This document shows, piece after piece, positions 42,600-55,195 of a stretch of 64,000 nucleotides of DNA. Position 1 is the first letter of the stretch. Every line of letters begins with the position of its first letter. Both the position numbers and the translations under genes were made by a program. This DNA comes from Pardosa pseudoannulata. Taxonomy: Eukaryota; Arthropoda; Arachnida; Araneae; Lycosidae. The stretch is taken from positions 46,384,686 through 46,448,685 of the forward strand of contig CM063502.1 in assembly GCA_032207245.1 (NCBI GenBank), given 5' to 3'. Below the pieces are notes generated by a model. It was not told where the DNA came from and ran no database searches. It saw only the letters and a program-made list of their open reading frames with translations.

Positions 42600-43480
42600 T
42601 TTTACCCTTCAGTACTGTACGTAAGTATGAATCTAACATAGCTGAAAACTTATTAACCATAGAAGGTAGATATTTTGTATTTAGGGCTGTTACAGTTGTG
42701 CATCTCCTCACTCCATATAACGAAATTCTCTCTCCATATAACGAAAATTGTCAATGTAACGTTATTAACGCTTTGGGCCGTAACTCTAAAACGATTGCAC
42801 GTAAAATGTTGAAATCTCGCACTTAGGATTTTTATAATATCTTGTTTTTCTCATTCTCATTTCATTACAATTTACACTCTACATAGCGAAAACATTCAAT
42901 ATAACATTTATAAAAGCTGTAGGGATAACTAAAAACTATTTAAACTATTCATACTCAAAGTGTTGAAATTTTGTATTTAGGATTTATAGCGCCTAGTTAT
43001 GCATCTTTTTGTTTGAGTACAATCTGTACTCTGTAAAAGAAAAATCTTCAACTTAACATACATAGAGAGCTGTGGAGCAAAACTAAAAAGTAATCTGTCG
43101 TAAAATGTTGAAATTTTGTATTTAATACTATGTTACCATGTAGTTGTCTGTCTAATTTTTTTATTGCTATCTGCTTTATATACAATGAAAATTTCAATAC
43201 AGGGTATATAAATACAGTAAGGCATAACTGAAAAACAGCAGCAAAATGTTGAAATTTTGTATTTAGGACTATTATAACAATTAGTTTGGGCACCTCGTCT
43301 TTTTATTATAATCTAATCTCTATATAACGGAAAATTTAATTAACGTCCATAACGCTGTAAGACATAACTCAAAAATGATTTACCGTAAAAAGTGGAATTT
43401 TGTATTCCAGACTGTTATAACATCTATGTTAGCCCCTTCATTTTTTATTTTTATTTTCCCTCTACACAATGAAACATTTA
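42600..43480. repeat. old tandem array, ~145-bp unit, about six diverged copies
   Basis: The words GTTGAAAT and TTTTGTATTTAGGA recur near 42806, 42958, 43103, 43243 and (changed) 43389, at spacings of 140-152 bp. Between them each unit has a TATAACG.AAA-like block and a TAACTNAAAA-like block. The unit-to-unit divergence indicates an ancient array. Confidence 0.7.
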
Positions 43481-43599
43481 AATATAACGACTATTAATGC
43501 TACCGATCTACAACAATGCAGCTCAAAAATGTCGAAGTATTCCCATGCTGTTCAATCCATGTTATTTAAACAGTAGAAACAATGCTTTTAAAAATCGGA

Positions 43600-43975
43600 T
43601 AAAAATAATAAAAATCTATTATTTGTAGAAAATAATTTTGAATTTTACTGTTTACTGCTCCCTGGCTCGGAGTGAGATAAGTACTGTAACTTAAAAATAT
43701 TTCGTTTAGAATTAAATATTTGTGTAAAAGAAGGTCTTACTGTAACGAGTACTAACGCTTTGAGTCTCCGCGAAATGGCAGTAAAAAATAATAAAAATCT
43801 ATTATTTGTAGAGAATAATTTTGAATTTTACTGTTTACTGCTCCCTGGCTCGGAGTGAGATAAGTACTGTAAACACAAAAATATTTCGTTTAGAACGAAA
43901 TATTCGTGTAACAGAAAGTTTTACTGTAACTAGTACTAACGTTTTGAGTCTCCTTGAAATGGCAGTACTTCCACA
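43600..43975. repeat. tandem duplication, ~182-bp unit, two similar copies
   Basis: The unit beginning AATAATAAAAATCTATTATT near 43606 is repeated near 43788. Both copies contain TTTACTGTTTACTGCTCCC, TGGCTCGGAGTGAGATAAGT, AAAATATTTCGTTTAGAA and GAGTCTCC. Much less diverged than the adjacent ~145-bp array. Confidence 0.9.
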
Positions 43976-44103
43976 GTATCTCCGCCAAGTGTCACAACTC
44001 AGACAGTATGCGTACATGAAAAACTAAATTTCATTGGATCTTTAAGAAATTGTGCAAACGATAATTGTGATAACGCATAATACAATTTTTAACATATACA
44101 CGC

Positions 44104-44190
<87 letters not shown>
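44104..44190. repeat. (CT)n(TA)n microsatellite, left flank of a Tc1 insertion
   Basis: (CT)n at 44104-44125 runs into (TA)n up to 44190, directly at the end of the Tc1-like element. Confidence 0.97.
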
Positions 44191-45916
<1,726 letters not shown>

Positions 45917-45919
<3 letters not shown>

Positions 45920-46859
45920 AAATCAGAAGAAAATCATGTGGTATCCACATCAGATATTTTCTCTTCATGATGAAACAAAAATAATTAAGCATAAGTGTAA
46001 AAAAGCAAAAAATTTCAAAAAGTAAAAAGTATAGTAAAGGTAAAAGACTTATCCTGAAATATTTCAATTTAGAGAAACTGTCTTTTGAGTTATATTTCCT
46101 CGTTGTACCCTCCCTTGAATAAGACAGTGGCAATTTACATATTGTGCTTTAAAATATGTTTTTATGAATTGTTCCTATTCTGAAACACTGCTACTGACAC
46201 AATTTGCTCATAAAATCCGTATAAAATAGCTATTATAATTTAAACCTCCTCATGACGTAGAAAGGTACCAATGACATGCAAGATAGTGTATAGTTTTATG
46301 AAATTATCAATAGGTATCAATAGTTGTGTGAAAATATTATCAAAAGTATTGAATTTTTTTATTTTTAAATTTACATTTATATATGAACTAGTGACGTAGT
46401 CATAATTGTTTTTTCTAGGAGTGTCCAAAGTTTTAGTCCAAAGTACAGTAAACTTTCAATATCATAAAAAATTGAACACACACATACAAAATACATAATA
46501 CTAAGTCTTATACATTGTAGCGTCTTCAGCTTTACTTAAGCTGAGATGGTGTTAGTCGAGGCCTACGTTGTATTAATTCTTTATTACAGACACAAAAAAA
46601 TCTTGACTAAATATTTTATTCACAGATCATGAATAAACGATGATATATACAATGAAAGATAAAGATGCTGCAAGATGGGATTGCAAAACAAGCACTGGAT
46701 CAAGTGTTTAGGAATCTCCTCTTAATATCTTTGCAGGTCTCAAGGCGTTGCAGATGGAATCTACTGAAATAACACTCGTGTGTTATGGTTTTTGCTTAAA
46801 AAAAACTGTATTCAAAGCGAAATCAACCCGAACGGTCTCGTTTGATCTAAGGCAAAATA
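45917..46859. other. AT-rich non-coding DNA
   Basis: No gene or element signal seen. G+C rises sharply from about 46820 into the island that follows. Confidence 0.5.
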
Positions 46860-47620
46860 GAACCGCAAAGGAACTCGGTGATTCTCGATTCTTCAAATAA
46901 AACACTTCACTTCCCAAAAACGTCGTCGCTACGACCCGCTAGATACAAAGATAGGGGAGGAAGACTCTCAGAGCCGCTATCGGTCGATTTCACCGGGGCA
47001 CTGGATCGAACAAGAACGACCCCTAGGCCAAAGACACTGGTCTTTTTTTACCATTTCTGCAAGCCAATTTTCTTCTTGAAACCTCAGGACAATCAATCAA
47101 GCGCCAAACCGGGGCCTTATGGCCGTGAAGCCCACCAGGCATACTCCGGCGGCAGTAGGCAGATCGCAAGTACTGGGCCACCCCTCTGCGCAGTCGACCC
47201 TTCGAAGAACCCAGAGAGCGCCCGTCGCGCCGATGTCGCCATCATGGGGTGAACGCAGTAGAGTAGCGGTATCAAGGGGGGGGGAGAATTTGGAAGACTA
47301 CCGGATGCTTAGCGGACCACTTGACGCCGGACTTAGTGAGGGTGGCGTGAACCACTCGGGCCGAGAAGAAGAGCCAAAAAAGGAGAGGAATTAGGATTTA
47401 GCTCGTTGCACCTAAAGACGGAAAACCGAAGAAGCAAACGAGAAGAACAGGAAATTTGAAGAGGCGATAGTCACAATCCTGGGCCGCGGGACCATTACTC
47501 GGGGATCATTGTGACTGAACCTTGGCCCACCCTGCGCAACCTCGTGACTCGGTTTGCCCGAGTCACGGGGAATAGAATAAAGAGAAAACTCTCTTTATTC
47601 TAGATCATTCGTGACAAATC
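46860..47620. other. GC-rich island of unknown nature, ending in three hairpins
   Basis: G+C is far above the window average and CpG is frequent. Open frames on the plus strand (46878-47252, 124 codons; 47119-47394, 91 codons) overlap in different frames, and neither shows a known domain, which suits GC-rich non-coding DNA as well as it suits coding. The right part holds three consecutive inverted repeats (47469-47601), the last enclosing an AATAAA. Possible identities: a CpG-island promoter, a solo LTR with a hairpin around its polyadenylation signal (the block ends ..GTGACA), or a retroposed GC-rich transcript. None can be established from the sequence alone. Confidence 0.45.
47469..47601. 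repeat. three consecutive hairpins
   Basis: Hairpin 1: AGTCACAAT at 47469-47477 pairs with ATTGTGACT at 47508-47516. Hairpin 2: CGTGACTCGG at 47543-47552 pairs with CCGAGTCACG at 47558-47567, loop of 5. Hairpin 3: AGAATAAAGAGA at 47574-47585 pairs with TCTCTTTATTCT at 47590-47601, loop of 4; its left arm contains AATAAA. The first two stems share the GTGACT/AGTCAC core. Confidence 0.92.
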
Positions 47621-48254
47621 CATAAATCATCAATAATCGCCGTCAGTTGTCAAACATACCAGAACAAGGAAGGAAGAACTTGGCGAATCGTTTACAGTGC
47701 AGGTGGTTGTGGCGTGGGAGAGACTTTCTTTCAAAATGAATCCTCGAATGATCCTCGATCAACAAGTATCCTTTTCAGCATCCTATTCTGTTCGAAGGTC
47801 CTGTCACAAGATAAATGGTGAACTCAGTTTTAATCCACAAAAAACCGCTTTCGTAATTCTTACCAAGTGTGATTTTCCCAAGGGCAACAGGTCAAGTCGA
47901 TAGCATGGAAGCTGATATGAAATTGTTTTAAACCAAAATTGAGATGATTGTAATTTTTCACAGTTATAAGATTGCTCACATTATTGAACATTTATTCTTG
48001 TGATTAAAACCACTTTTGTTACATGAAATTACAGCAATATGTGTTTTTAAAGTTATAAAATAATGAACTACTGTGCTAAAATTTCATTTCAGTGATACAA
48101 ATTTAAACTTATCAGTTAACTTCTTGACGTTTCTAAAAATGATACTTCTATGAAAAACATAATATTTGATAATTTATCATGAAACTAATATTATACCGAG
48201 TTTTTTTTAAACTAAAAGATTTGGTATTAAAAAAAAGGGAATTTGTTTTAAACA
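47621..48254. other. AT-rich non-coding DNA
   Basis: A 68-codon plus-strand frame at 47697-47903 has no recognisable feature. Nothing else seen. Confidence 0.5.
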
Positions 48255-48256
48255 TA

Positions 48257-49479
48257 CACTCAAGAGCCAAAACATTATGACCTCCTGTCAATAATCAGTT
48301 GGCCCACCTTTGGTGCGCAATACAGCTTCAACTTGCTTTAGAATGGATGCCACAAGTGCTTGGTAGATGGCCGTAGAGAGATTGTACCATATATTTAAGC
48401 AATATTTAAGCAAATCCTAGATATTGTGAATTGGTGGTCTTTGAACTCTGAGCTGTTTTCCCATGGCATCCCAAATGTGTTCTATCGGATTGAGATCCGA
48501 TGAGTTAGGAGGCCAGGACATTAACCGGAATTCAGCATCATGTTCCTGGAACCACTCCAATACAATTTTAGCCTTGTGACAAGGGGTGTTGTCCTGTTGA
48601 AACATTCCATTTCCAATTTCCAGCTGGAAAAACAGAGGCCATGTAAGGGTGCAACTGGTCCGCAATGATGTTCAGATACCCTGTAGCATTCATGGTCTGC
48701 TCTACCACAACCATGAGTACCAGAGACGCAAGAGAACATCCCCAAAGCATAATATCGCCACCACCGACCTGTGTATGACCTACTGTACATTGAGGGAGCA
48801 ACTGTTCGTCTGGAAGACGGCGTATCCTGATACGGCCATCGGAGTGAGGAATGAGAAATCGTGATTCATCTAACCAGGCAACTCTCTCCCACTGATCCAT
48901 GGACCAGTCGCGATGTTCCCGGGCCCAGCGTAGGCGCAGTTAGCAATGACGCTTGGTCAGCAAAAGCACTCGAGTAGGACGTTTGCTGCGTAGCCCCATA
49001 TCCAACAGTGTCCGTTGAATAGTGACTCCGATACTATTCTACTTGGCACTGCATTGTATTGGGTTGTCAGCTGAGCCACTGTCTGGCTCCGGTTTTGCTT
49101 CACCATGTGAGACAGTCTCCGGCGACCTCTTTCTTTAATAGCGTGTGGACGTCCAACACCATGTCGTCCACTGCTGGTTTCACCCTCATTCATCCACTTT
49201 GCATAAGTACTAACAACTGCAGATCGCGTACAACCCACGAGTCGTGCAGTTTCGGAAATACTTGTTCCGAGCCTTCGAGCCATTACAATCTGCCCTCTAT
49301 CAAAATCGCTTAGATCCGCAGTCTTTCCCCTATGCACACAGAAGTAAGTGAAAGAATGATTCTTCAGACTCTCCAGCAGCAGTTAAATACCACTTCCACC
49401 TGATCACGTGCCTTCCACGTCATCAAGGCTAGTTCATTGCAAAATTTAGGGGTGGTCATAATGTTTTGGCCCTTGAGTG
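48257..49479 (-). mobile_element. Tc1-like DNA transposon with well-preserved ends
   Basis: The 26-bp inverted terminal repeats, CACTCAAGAGCCAAAACATT and onward at 48257, and CACTCAAGGGCCAAAACATT read inward from 49479, differ at one position. TA duplications flank them (48255-48256 and 49480-49481). The element is 1223 bp. It is the best preserved DNA transposon in the window, and its ends could still be bound by a related transposase supplied elsewhere. Confidence 0.95.
48417..49337 (-). pseudogene. Tc1-like transposase, DD36E type, recently broken
   Basis: The ATG at 49337 starts [20 protein letters not shown]; the first helix-turn-helix continues [35 protein letters not shown] segment is the GRPR-like hook plus second subdomain. 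The frame is then lost near 49010 and resumes in another frame at MDQWERVAWLDESRFLIPHS (48900), which holds the first catalytic aspartate, and GGGDIMLWG. A second shift near 48640 leads to MFQQDNTPCHKAK (second aspartate), then WPPNSSDLNPIEHIWDAMG (glutamate), ending HNI at 48417. The spacing between second aspartate and glutamate is 36 residues, not the 34 of classical Tc1. All three catalytic residues are present, but frameshifts and a short C-terminus inactivate this copy. Confidence 0.9.
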
Positions 49480-49481
49480 TA

Positions 49482-49714
49482 TAGATAACTGTAATAAAAT
49501 GAAATTTGTTATCTAAAAGACTTTCTAATTAATTTGGAAAATATTTGATGCTAATAAAGAAATGCAATTTTTATGTAAGGGGACATAGTGTTTAAGAGCA
49601 GTGAAACACCTTAAAGGAACAAAGTACTTTTCGAGCTGAACAGTCCGCTTATTTTTAGCTTATTGTTATTTCAGCTTATTTTTTATTAATTATAAACTAA
49701 AAAGTTCATATTCA
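49482..49714. other. AT-rich spacer
   Basis: A short AT-rich gap between the Tc1-like element and the tandem array; nothing recognised. Confidence 0.5.
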
Positions 49715-51080
49715 TATGAACATTCAAAATTCATATGAACGTTTTAAACATTTAATCACTACTCGAAAAATACAGCGTCTTCAGTATTTTTTAAACTCCA
49801 TCTGGAAAATTTCTACGAATACCCATGTCGAAAGCTGCAATACGCATTCCAGTATGTATTCATTCATAATGCTCGAGTTCTTTACTAAAATGTGCCTTTT
49901 ATCAAAAAATAGTAGGCATAAAAACCGTTAATTTACAAATTCAAATGTTTTATAATGGTTTTGATAAAAAATAAGTAGTATTTCAAAATAATTTGATAAT
50001 TCAGTAAGAATAAGCTAAAACGCAGAATGCAAGTTTTTATTTTCCTATCTGACTTTCCGACAGCATCCATATGAACGTTTTAAACATTTAATTACTCGAA
50101 AATTTAATTACGCTGTATTTTTACTACTCGCAAAAATACAGCGTCTTCAGTATTTTTTTAACTCCATCTACAAAATTTGTACCATTGCCCATGTCCAAAG
50201 CTACAATACACATTCTAGGATGTATTCACTCATAATGCTCGAGTTCTTTACTAAAACGCCCCTTTTATCAAAAATAGTAGGTATAAACACATTTAATTTA
50301 CAAATTCAAAGGTTTTATAATGGCTCTGTTAAAAAATAAGTAGGATTTCAAAATAATTTGATATATCAGTAACAATAAGCTAAAACGCAGAAATGCGACA
50401 TTTTTATATTCATATGAACGTTTTAAACATTTAATTACTACTCGAAAAATACAGCATCTTCAGTGTTTTTTAACTCCATCTGGAAAATTTCTACCAATAC
50501 CCATGTCCAGAGCTGCGATACACATTCCAAAATGCATTCACTCATAATGCTCGAGTTATTTACTAAAACGTGCCTTTTATCAAAAATAGTTGGCATAGAA
50601 ACCTTTAATTTACAAATTCAAATGTTTTATAATGGTTTTGGTAAAAAATAAGTAGAATATCAAAATAATTTGATAAATCAGTAACAATAAGCTAAAACGC
50701 TGAAATGCGACATATTTATATTCATATGAACGTTTTAAACATTTAATTCCTACTCGAAAAATACAGCGTCTTCAGTATTTTTTAAACTCCATCTAGAAAA
50801 TTTTTACGAATACCCATGTCGAAAGCTGCAATACACATTCCAAAATGTATTCACTCATAATACACGAGTTCTTTACTAGAACGCTCCTTTTATCAAAAAT
50901 AATAGGTATAAAAACATTTAATTTACAAATTCAAATGTTTTATAATGGTTCTGATAAAAAAATAAGTAGGATTTCAAAATAATTTGATAAATCAGTAACA
51001 ATAAGCTAAAACGAAGAAATACGACTTTCTTATACTCATATCTGACTTTCCGAAAGCATAAATATGAACGTTTTAAATAT
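49715..51080. repeat. tandem array, ~311-342-bp unit, four copies plus part of a fifth
   Basis: The marker ATATGAACGTTTTAAA recurs near 49732, 50069, 50411, 50722 and 51062. Each unit continues with CTCGAAAAATACAGCGTCTT, AACTCCATCT, TACCCATGTC, a CTCATAATGCTCGAG-type block, CTTTTATCAAAAA and TTTACAAATTCAAATGTTTT. Unit length varies because of short internal duplications (for example 50090-50145). The short open frames at 49716-49931 and 50463-50651 are the same repeat frame seen twice, not genes. Confidence 0.95.
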
Positions 51081-51149
51081 TTAAGAACATTTAAGAAATT
51101 TAATCATTAAACTATTTTATAAACCTTAAACAACCTCCTAAATCATTGG

Positions 51150-51785
51150 TATAAAAACAAAAATTGAAATACAGATAGTTAGTCAAAAGCAAACGGATTG
51201 CAAACTGTTATTTTAACACGCTTAAACCACTTTTTATCTTCCAAAACCTTGCTTCAGGTTGCTGCTATATAAAAATAGATATGAAAAAAAAAAAACCCTA
51301 CAGAGACGTTACCTTTACTACAAACTCTGGTTTATAAGAATGGAACAAGCTGGAGAAAAGAATGAATGAATGAAAGAAATCGTGTCTCTGCGTTCTAAAG
51401 AAATGGAGCGCGTATTTTAAAATTTCATTGATGAAATTTTATTTTAATTTAATGATTAATATTATAATTAGGTGAAAGTTAAAGAAACCTAGATCTTATA
51501 CAAAAAGAAAATATTTGAGATCACGGAGAAAAAATTAATTTATAAGTGAATCCCTTATATAATAATAGCCTAAGTTATCTATTCGTCTGTTCTGGAATTT
51601 ATAAAGCGGTTGGACCTGGAATGGATAGAGGCATCCATATTGGTTTCTTGATGAGTTAGGGTTAGCAAAATTCAAAGAGAGTAAAAGTTTATCGTCTTCT
51701 AATCTATCGATCCAATTCTAAAATAAATTGGTATAAATATGCTTCATATTACAGTGAAAAATACTATCGTCTTTAAAACGTTCGT
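51150..51785. repeat. dispersed repeat, copy A (same orientation as 56445-57055)
   Basis: It aligns along its whole length with 56445-57055: landmarks AGCAAACGGATTGCA, CCAAAACCTTGCTTCAGGTT, AGAGACGTTACCTTTACTAC, GAATGAATGAATGAAAGAAA, AAAGCGGTTGGACCTGGAAT and GCTTCATATTACAG occur in both in the same order. Its right part (from about 51548) is also the start of the foldback arm. Confidence 0.92.
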
Positions 51786-53715
51786 AATCCACCCCTTCCC
51801 AACTTTTCGAGCGTTTAATGCCGTTATTTCAAGCCCTATTTTCCGCGGTTAAGAGCAGCCGATTAAATTTATCAATTTATCACATAATAAATAGGTAAAA
51901 ATAACATTTTTTTAGCATTATGACGTCATTCCTTTAAACATCTCATTCATCATTTTTTTTATTTTAAATTATTTAAATATCGTCTGCACTAATTTCATAC
52001 TTTTATCACCGAACTTAGATATTATGTTAATAATTTTCTTTTATATTTGGCTTATATAATAAATTAGGTACATATGTGATACTTTTAAATTTAATCCTAG
52101 ATTATTTTTTTGTTGTAATGAAAATGTTATCATCAGTATTAACAACAAATTCTATCTCCCTCCAGGATGTAGTGGAAATGATAGTTTCATTCCATTACTT
52201 CCATTAATTACTGTGGAAAAAAATTGGGAAGAACTTAACGGTAATTTCGGTATAGCTAAGACAACTTTAAATTATCTTTCTGAATGAATTCAACGTGATT
52301 CTAAACTGAATTCACAGTATCGGGAGACTTGACAGGAGTATGAAGATAAACAAGTTATTGTGCATGTATCAGATAATTCTCAGCCATAAAACAAACTATT
52401 TTTTACCTGCCTCATAGGGTACTTTGCAATTGTGGAAAATTAAAAATTTTACTGACATAAGACAGGCTATATGCTAGTTACGTTATATTACTGTAATTTA
52501 CCGTTAACTGCTGTAGTGAAGTCTCGTGGATTTCATCTCTATGCCAGAAAGACCTTATCTATCAATCTTAGAGGGTTGAAGCCCTCTAAATCACAATTCG
52601 TCCATGACTTTATCAGTATTTTCCAGCAGCTTGCTGTCAGAATTACTTACTAAGTTGCGATCCAGTTAAAAACTAGCATATAGCCCGTCATATGACGAGA
52701 TTAGTAAAATTTTTACTTTTCCAGAATTGTAAATTACCCTATGAGGCACGTAAAAAATGGTTTGTTTTTTGGCTGAGAATTATCTGGTACACGCTCAATA
52801 ATTTGTTTATCTTCATACTCCCGTAAGTCTCCCGATACTGTGAATGTTGCTTAGAATGACGTTGAATTCATTTAGTCAAACTGTGTGGTTATGTATAAAA
52901 AACAAACACACAAACGAACAAACTTCTTCATTTTCAATGATATATAAATTAAACACTAAATATTTATTAGTCCTTGAAATAGACTCTTAAGCTTTTATGA
53001 GAAGAATTTGTTGCTAATACCGATCATAAAAATTTCATTGCAACAAAAAATAATCGATAATTAGATTTAATATTATCACATATGTATTTAATCTATTATT
53101 TAAGTCAAATATAAAAGAAAATTATTTACGTAATATCTAAGTCCAGTAACAAAACGTATGAAAATAATGCAGAATATATTTAAATAATTTAAAATAAGAA
53201 ATGATTAAATGAGATGGTTAAAGGAATGACGTCATAATGCTAGATTTGGTTTGGTTTGGAGTGCTACGGTCTACTTTTTGCAACACGAGGGCTAATGAGA
53301 CCGGGACCTACAGCTTAAAGCCGATTCCGAACGGCTACGAACATCCAGGCCACCGTGGGATTCGAACCCACGAACTCCGGTACCAAAGGCCAGCACCCTA
53401 ACCAATCGGCCATCGTTCGGCTCATAATGCTAGGAAAAAAAATATTATTTTGAGCTATTTATTGTGTGATAAATTGATCAATTTAAACGCCTGCTCTTAA
53501 CCCTGAAAAATAGGACTTGTTATAATGGCATTAAACGCTCGAAAAGGGGGGAAGGGGTAGTTTTCGAAAGTTTTATCGACTTGCTTTTGAATTCTGCTAA
53601 CCCTAGCTCATCAGGAATACAATATGGATGCATCTATTCATTCCAGATCCAACCGCTTTATAAATTTGAGGACAGACGGACAGATAACTTAGGATATTAA
53701 TATAGGGGATATTAA
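51548..53715. repeat. large foldback: ~0.9-kb inverted arms around a 191-bp loop
   Basis: The left arm 51548-52479 and right arm 52671-53715 are reverse complements with moderate divergence. Landmarks found in both, in mirrored order, include AAGCGGTTGGA, TTTTCGAGCGTTTAATGCC, TTTATCACA.AATAAATAG, AGCATTATGA, the CTGAGAATTATCTG-like block near the loop, and GGCTATATGCTAGTT against AACTAGCATATAGC at the loop boundaries. The right arm holds a SINE insertion; the left arm has about 110 bp more near 51690-51790. The loop (52480-52670) is unique and GC-richer than the arms, with a small hairpin TAGAGGG/CCCTCTA. No transposase frame is present. A non-autonomous foldback-type DNA element is the simplest reading. 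Confidence 0.88.
53244..53421 (-). repeat. tRNA-derived SINE, full-length, young copy
   Basis: 178 bp with an exact 12-bp target duplication TCATAATGCTAG (53232-53243 and 53422-53433). On the minus strand the A box TGGCCGATTGG (53402-53412) and the B box GGTTCGAATCC (53358-53368) are intact. The body stem reads AGCCG/CGGCT (53319-53336). The uninterrupted version of the target site survives in the opposite foldback arm (near 51915-51925), confirming that the SINE is a later insertion. Confidence 0.95.
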
Positions 53716-54249
53716 TAGAAATGAAAATTTGAAGATAGTTTTATCTCACAAAATGCTTCCAAGGCAGGTAAAGGCTAATGCCATTAAACCTATTTTGTTG
53801 TTGCCTGATGAGCAGCAATTGCTATTCATATTTATCAAGCAGTACTAGTATAGAATACTTTATAAACATTTTAATTTTTTCAACCTAAGTGAATATAAAA
53901 ATTTGAATAAACCAAAAACATATTACAACTTTTAAAAAGCTTTTATTTACCACTAATTCGAAATAAGTTTTTTTTCCATTTTACTTGTTTTGGATGACTA
54001 AGATTTACTTAGGCAAATATAGTTACTAGTAGTTTTAAATAATTAAAATTTTTAAATTGCTGTTTAACATTCCGCCATAAATACTTTATAATTTTCATTG
54101 TCTTGATATCATATACAAATGATATTTATAAAATTTCAAATTAGGGATTGTGTCTGAATATTTTTAAAATGTGGTATTCACTTGAAATATACATGTTATA
54201 GAGGAAGATAAATGGGATAAAAAATTCTCACCACATCTGTCTTCCTCTG
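53716..54249. other. AT-rich non-coding DNA
   Basis: Nothing recognised between the foldback and the next tandem pair. Confidence 0.5.
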
Positions 54250-55195
54250 TAACGAATATACTTCAAGTAAGAGCAGGAAGTTTTAAAAAATCTGTTCAAA
54301 ATAGGAACGATCTTGTAAAAGCTATTGGAACATTTAGGAAAATGGTTCTAAATGAATATATTTCACGAAACTCTCATTTAAATAATGTTGAAATGCTTCT
54401 CACCTTCCCTTTCATGAATTTACGACATTATGCTGGCCGACTGGTGATGCATCTTGATTTAAGCACCCTTTCTATAAGTTACAAAGACTAGTAGATTTTC
54501 TATTGAAACACTGAAGTGTTTATACTTGGTTGCTTTTCATAAAATGAAATGAAAGGATATTAAGGTCTTTCACTGAATCAGTATATGTTATTCCATTTAT
54601 TTATTTCATTCATTCCTATTGAAACGACTAATGTTATGCCCCCTTCCACTACCTGAAATTTAAGAGAAGGTAAAAATTCTTGAAACAGAATATAGCAATA
54701 AATGCAAAGTCAATGTATACGGAATATACTTCAAGTATGAGCAGGAAGTTTTGAAAAATCTGTTCAAAATAGAAACGATGTTGTAAAAGCTATTGGAATA
54801 TTTAGGAAAATGGTTTTAAAGGAGTATATTTCGCGAAACTCTCTTTTAAATAATGTTGAAATGCTTCTCACCTTCCCTTTCACGTATTCAGGACATAATC
54901 CTTGCCGACTGGTAATGCATCTTGATTTAAGCATCCTTTCTGTAAGTTACAAAGACTAGTAGATTTTCTATTGAAACACTAAAGTGTTTATACTTGGTTG
55001 CTTTTCAGAGTGTGAAATGAAAGGATGTTAAGGTCTTTCACTGAATCAGTATATGTTATTCCTTTTATTTATTTCATTCATTCCTACTGAAATGACTAAT
55101 GTTATGCCCCCTTCCACTACCTAAAGTTTAAGAGAAGGTAAAAATTCTTGAGCCAGAATATAGCAATAAATGCAGAGTCAATGTAAATAAAACAT
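54250..55195. repeat. tandem duplication, ~468-bp unit, two copies
   Basis: The unit starting near 54252 (GAATATACTTCAAGTA, GAGCAGGAAGTTTT) recurs near 54720. CTTCTCACCTTCCCTTTCA, GTTACAAAGACTAGTAGATT, CACTGAATCAGTATATGTTA and TATGCCCCCTTCCACTACCT occur in both copies. Divergence is a few per cent by eye. No conserved open frame. Confidence 0.95.

Noticed and set aside
48521..48790. An 89-codon minus-strand open frame inside the 48-kb transposon
   Set aside because: It is a shadow frame of the transposase; the matching motifs lie in the other two frames.
49715..51080. A CRISPR-like array
   Set aside because: Units are over 300 bp, directly adjoining and diverged, with no short repeats alternating with unique spacers; the genome is eukaryotic.
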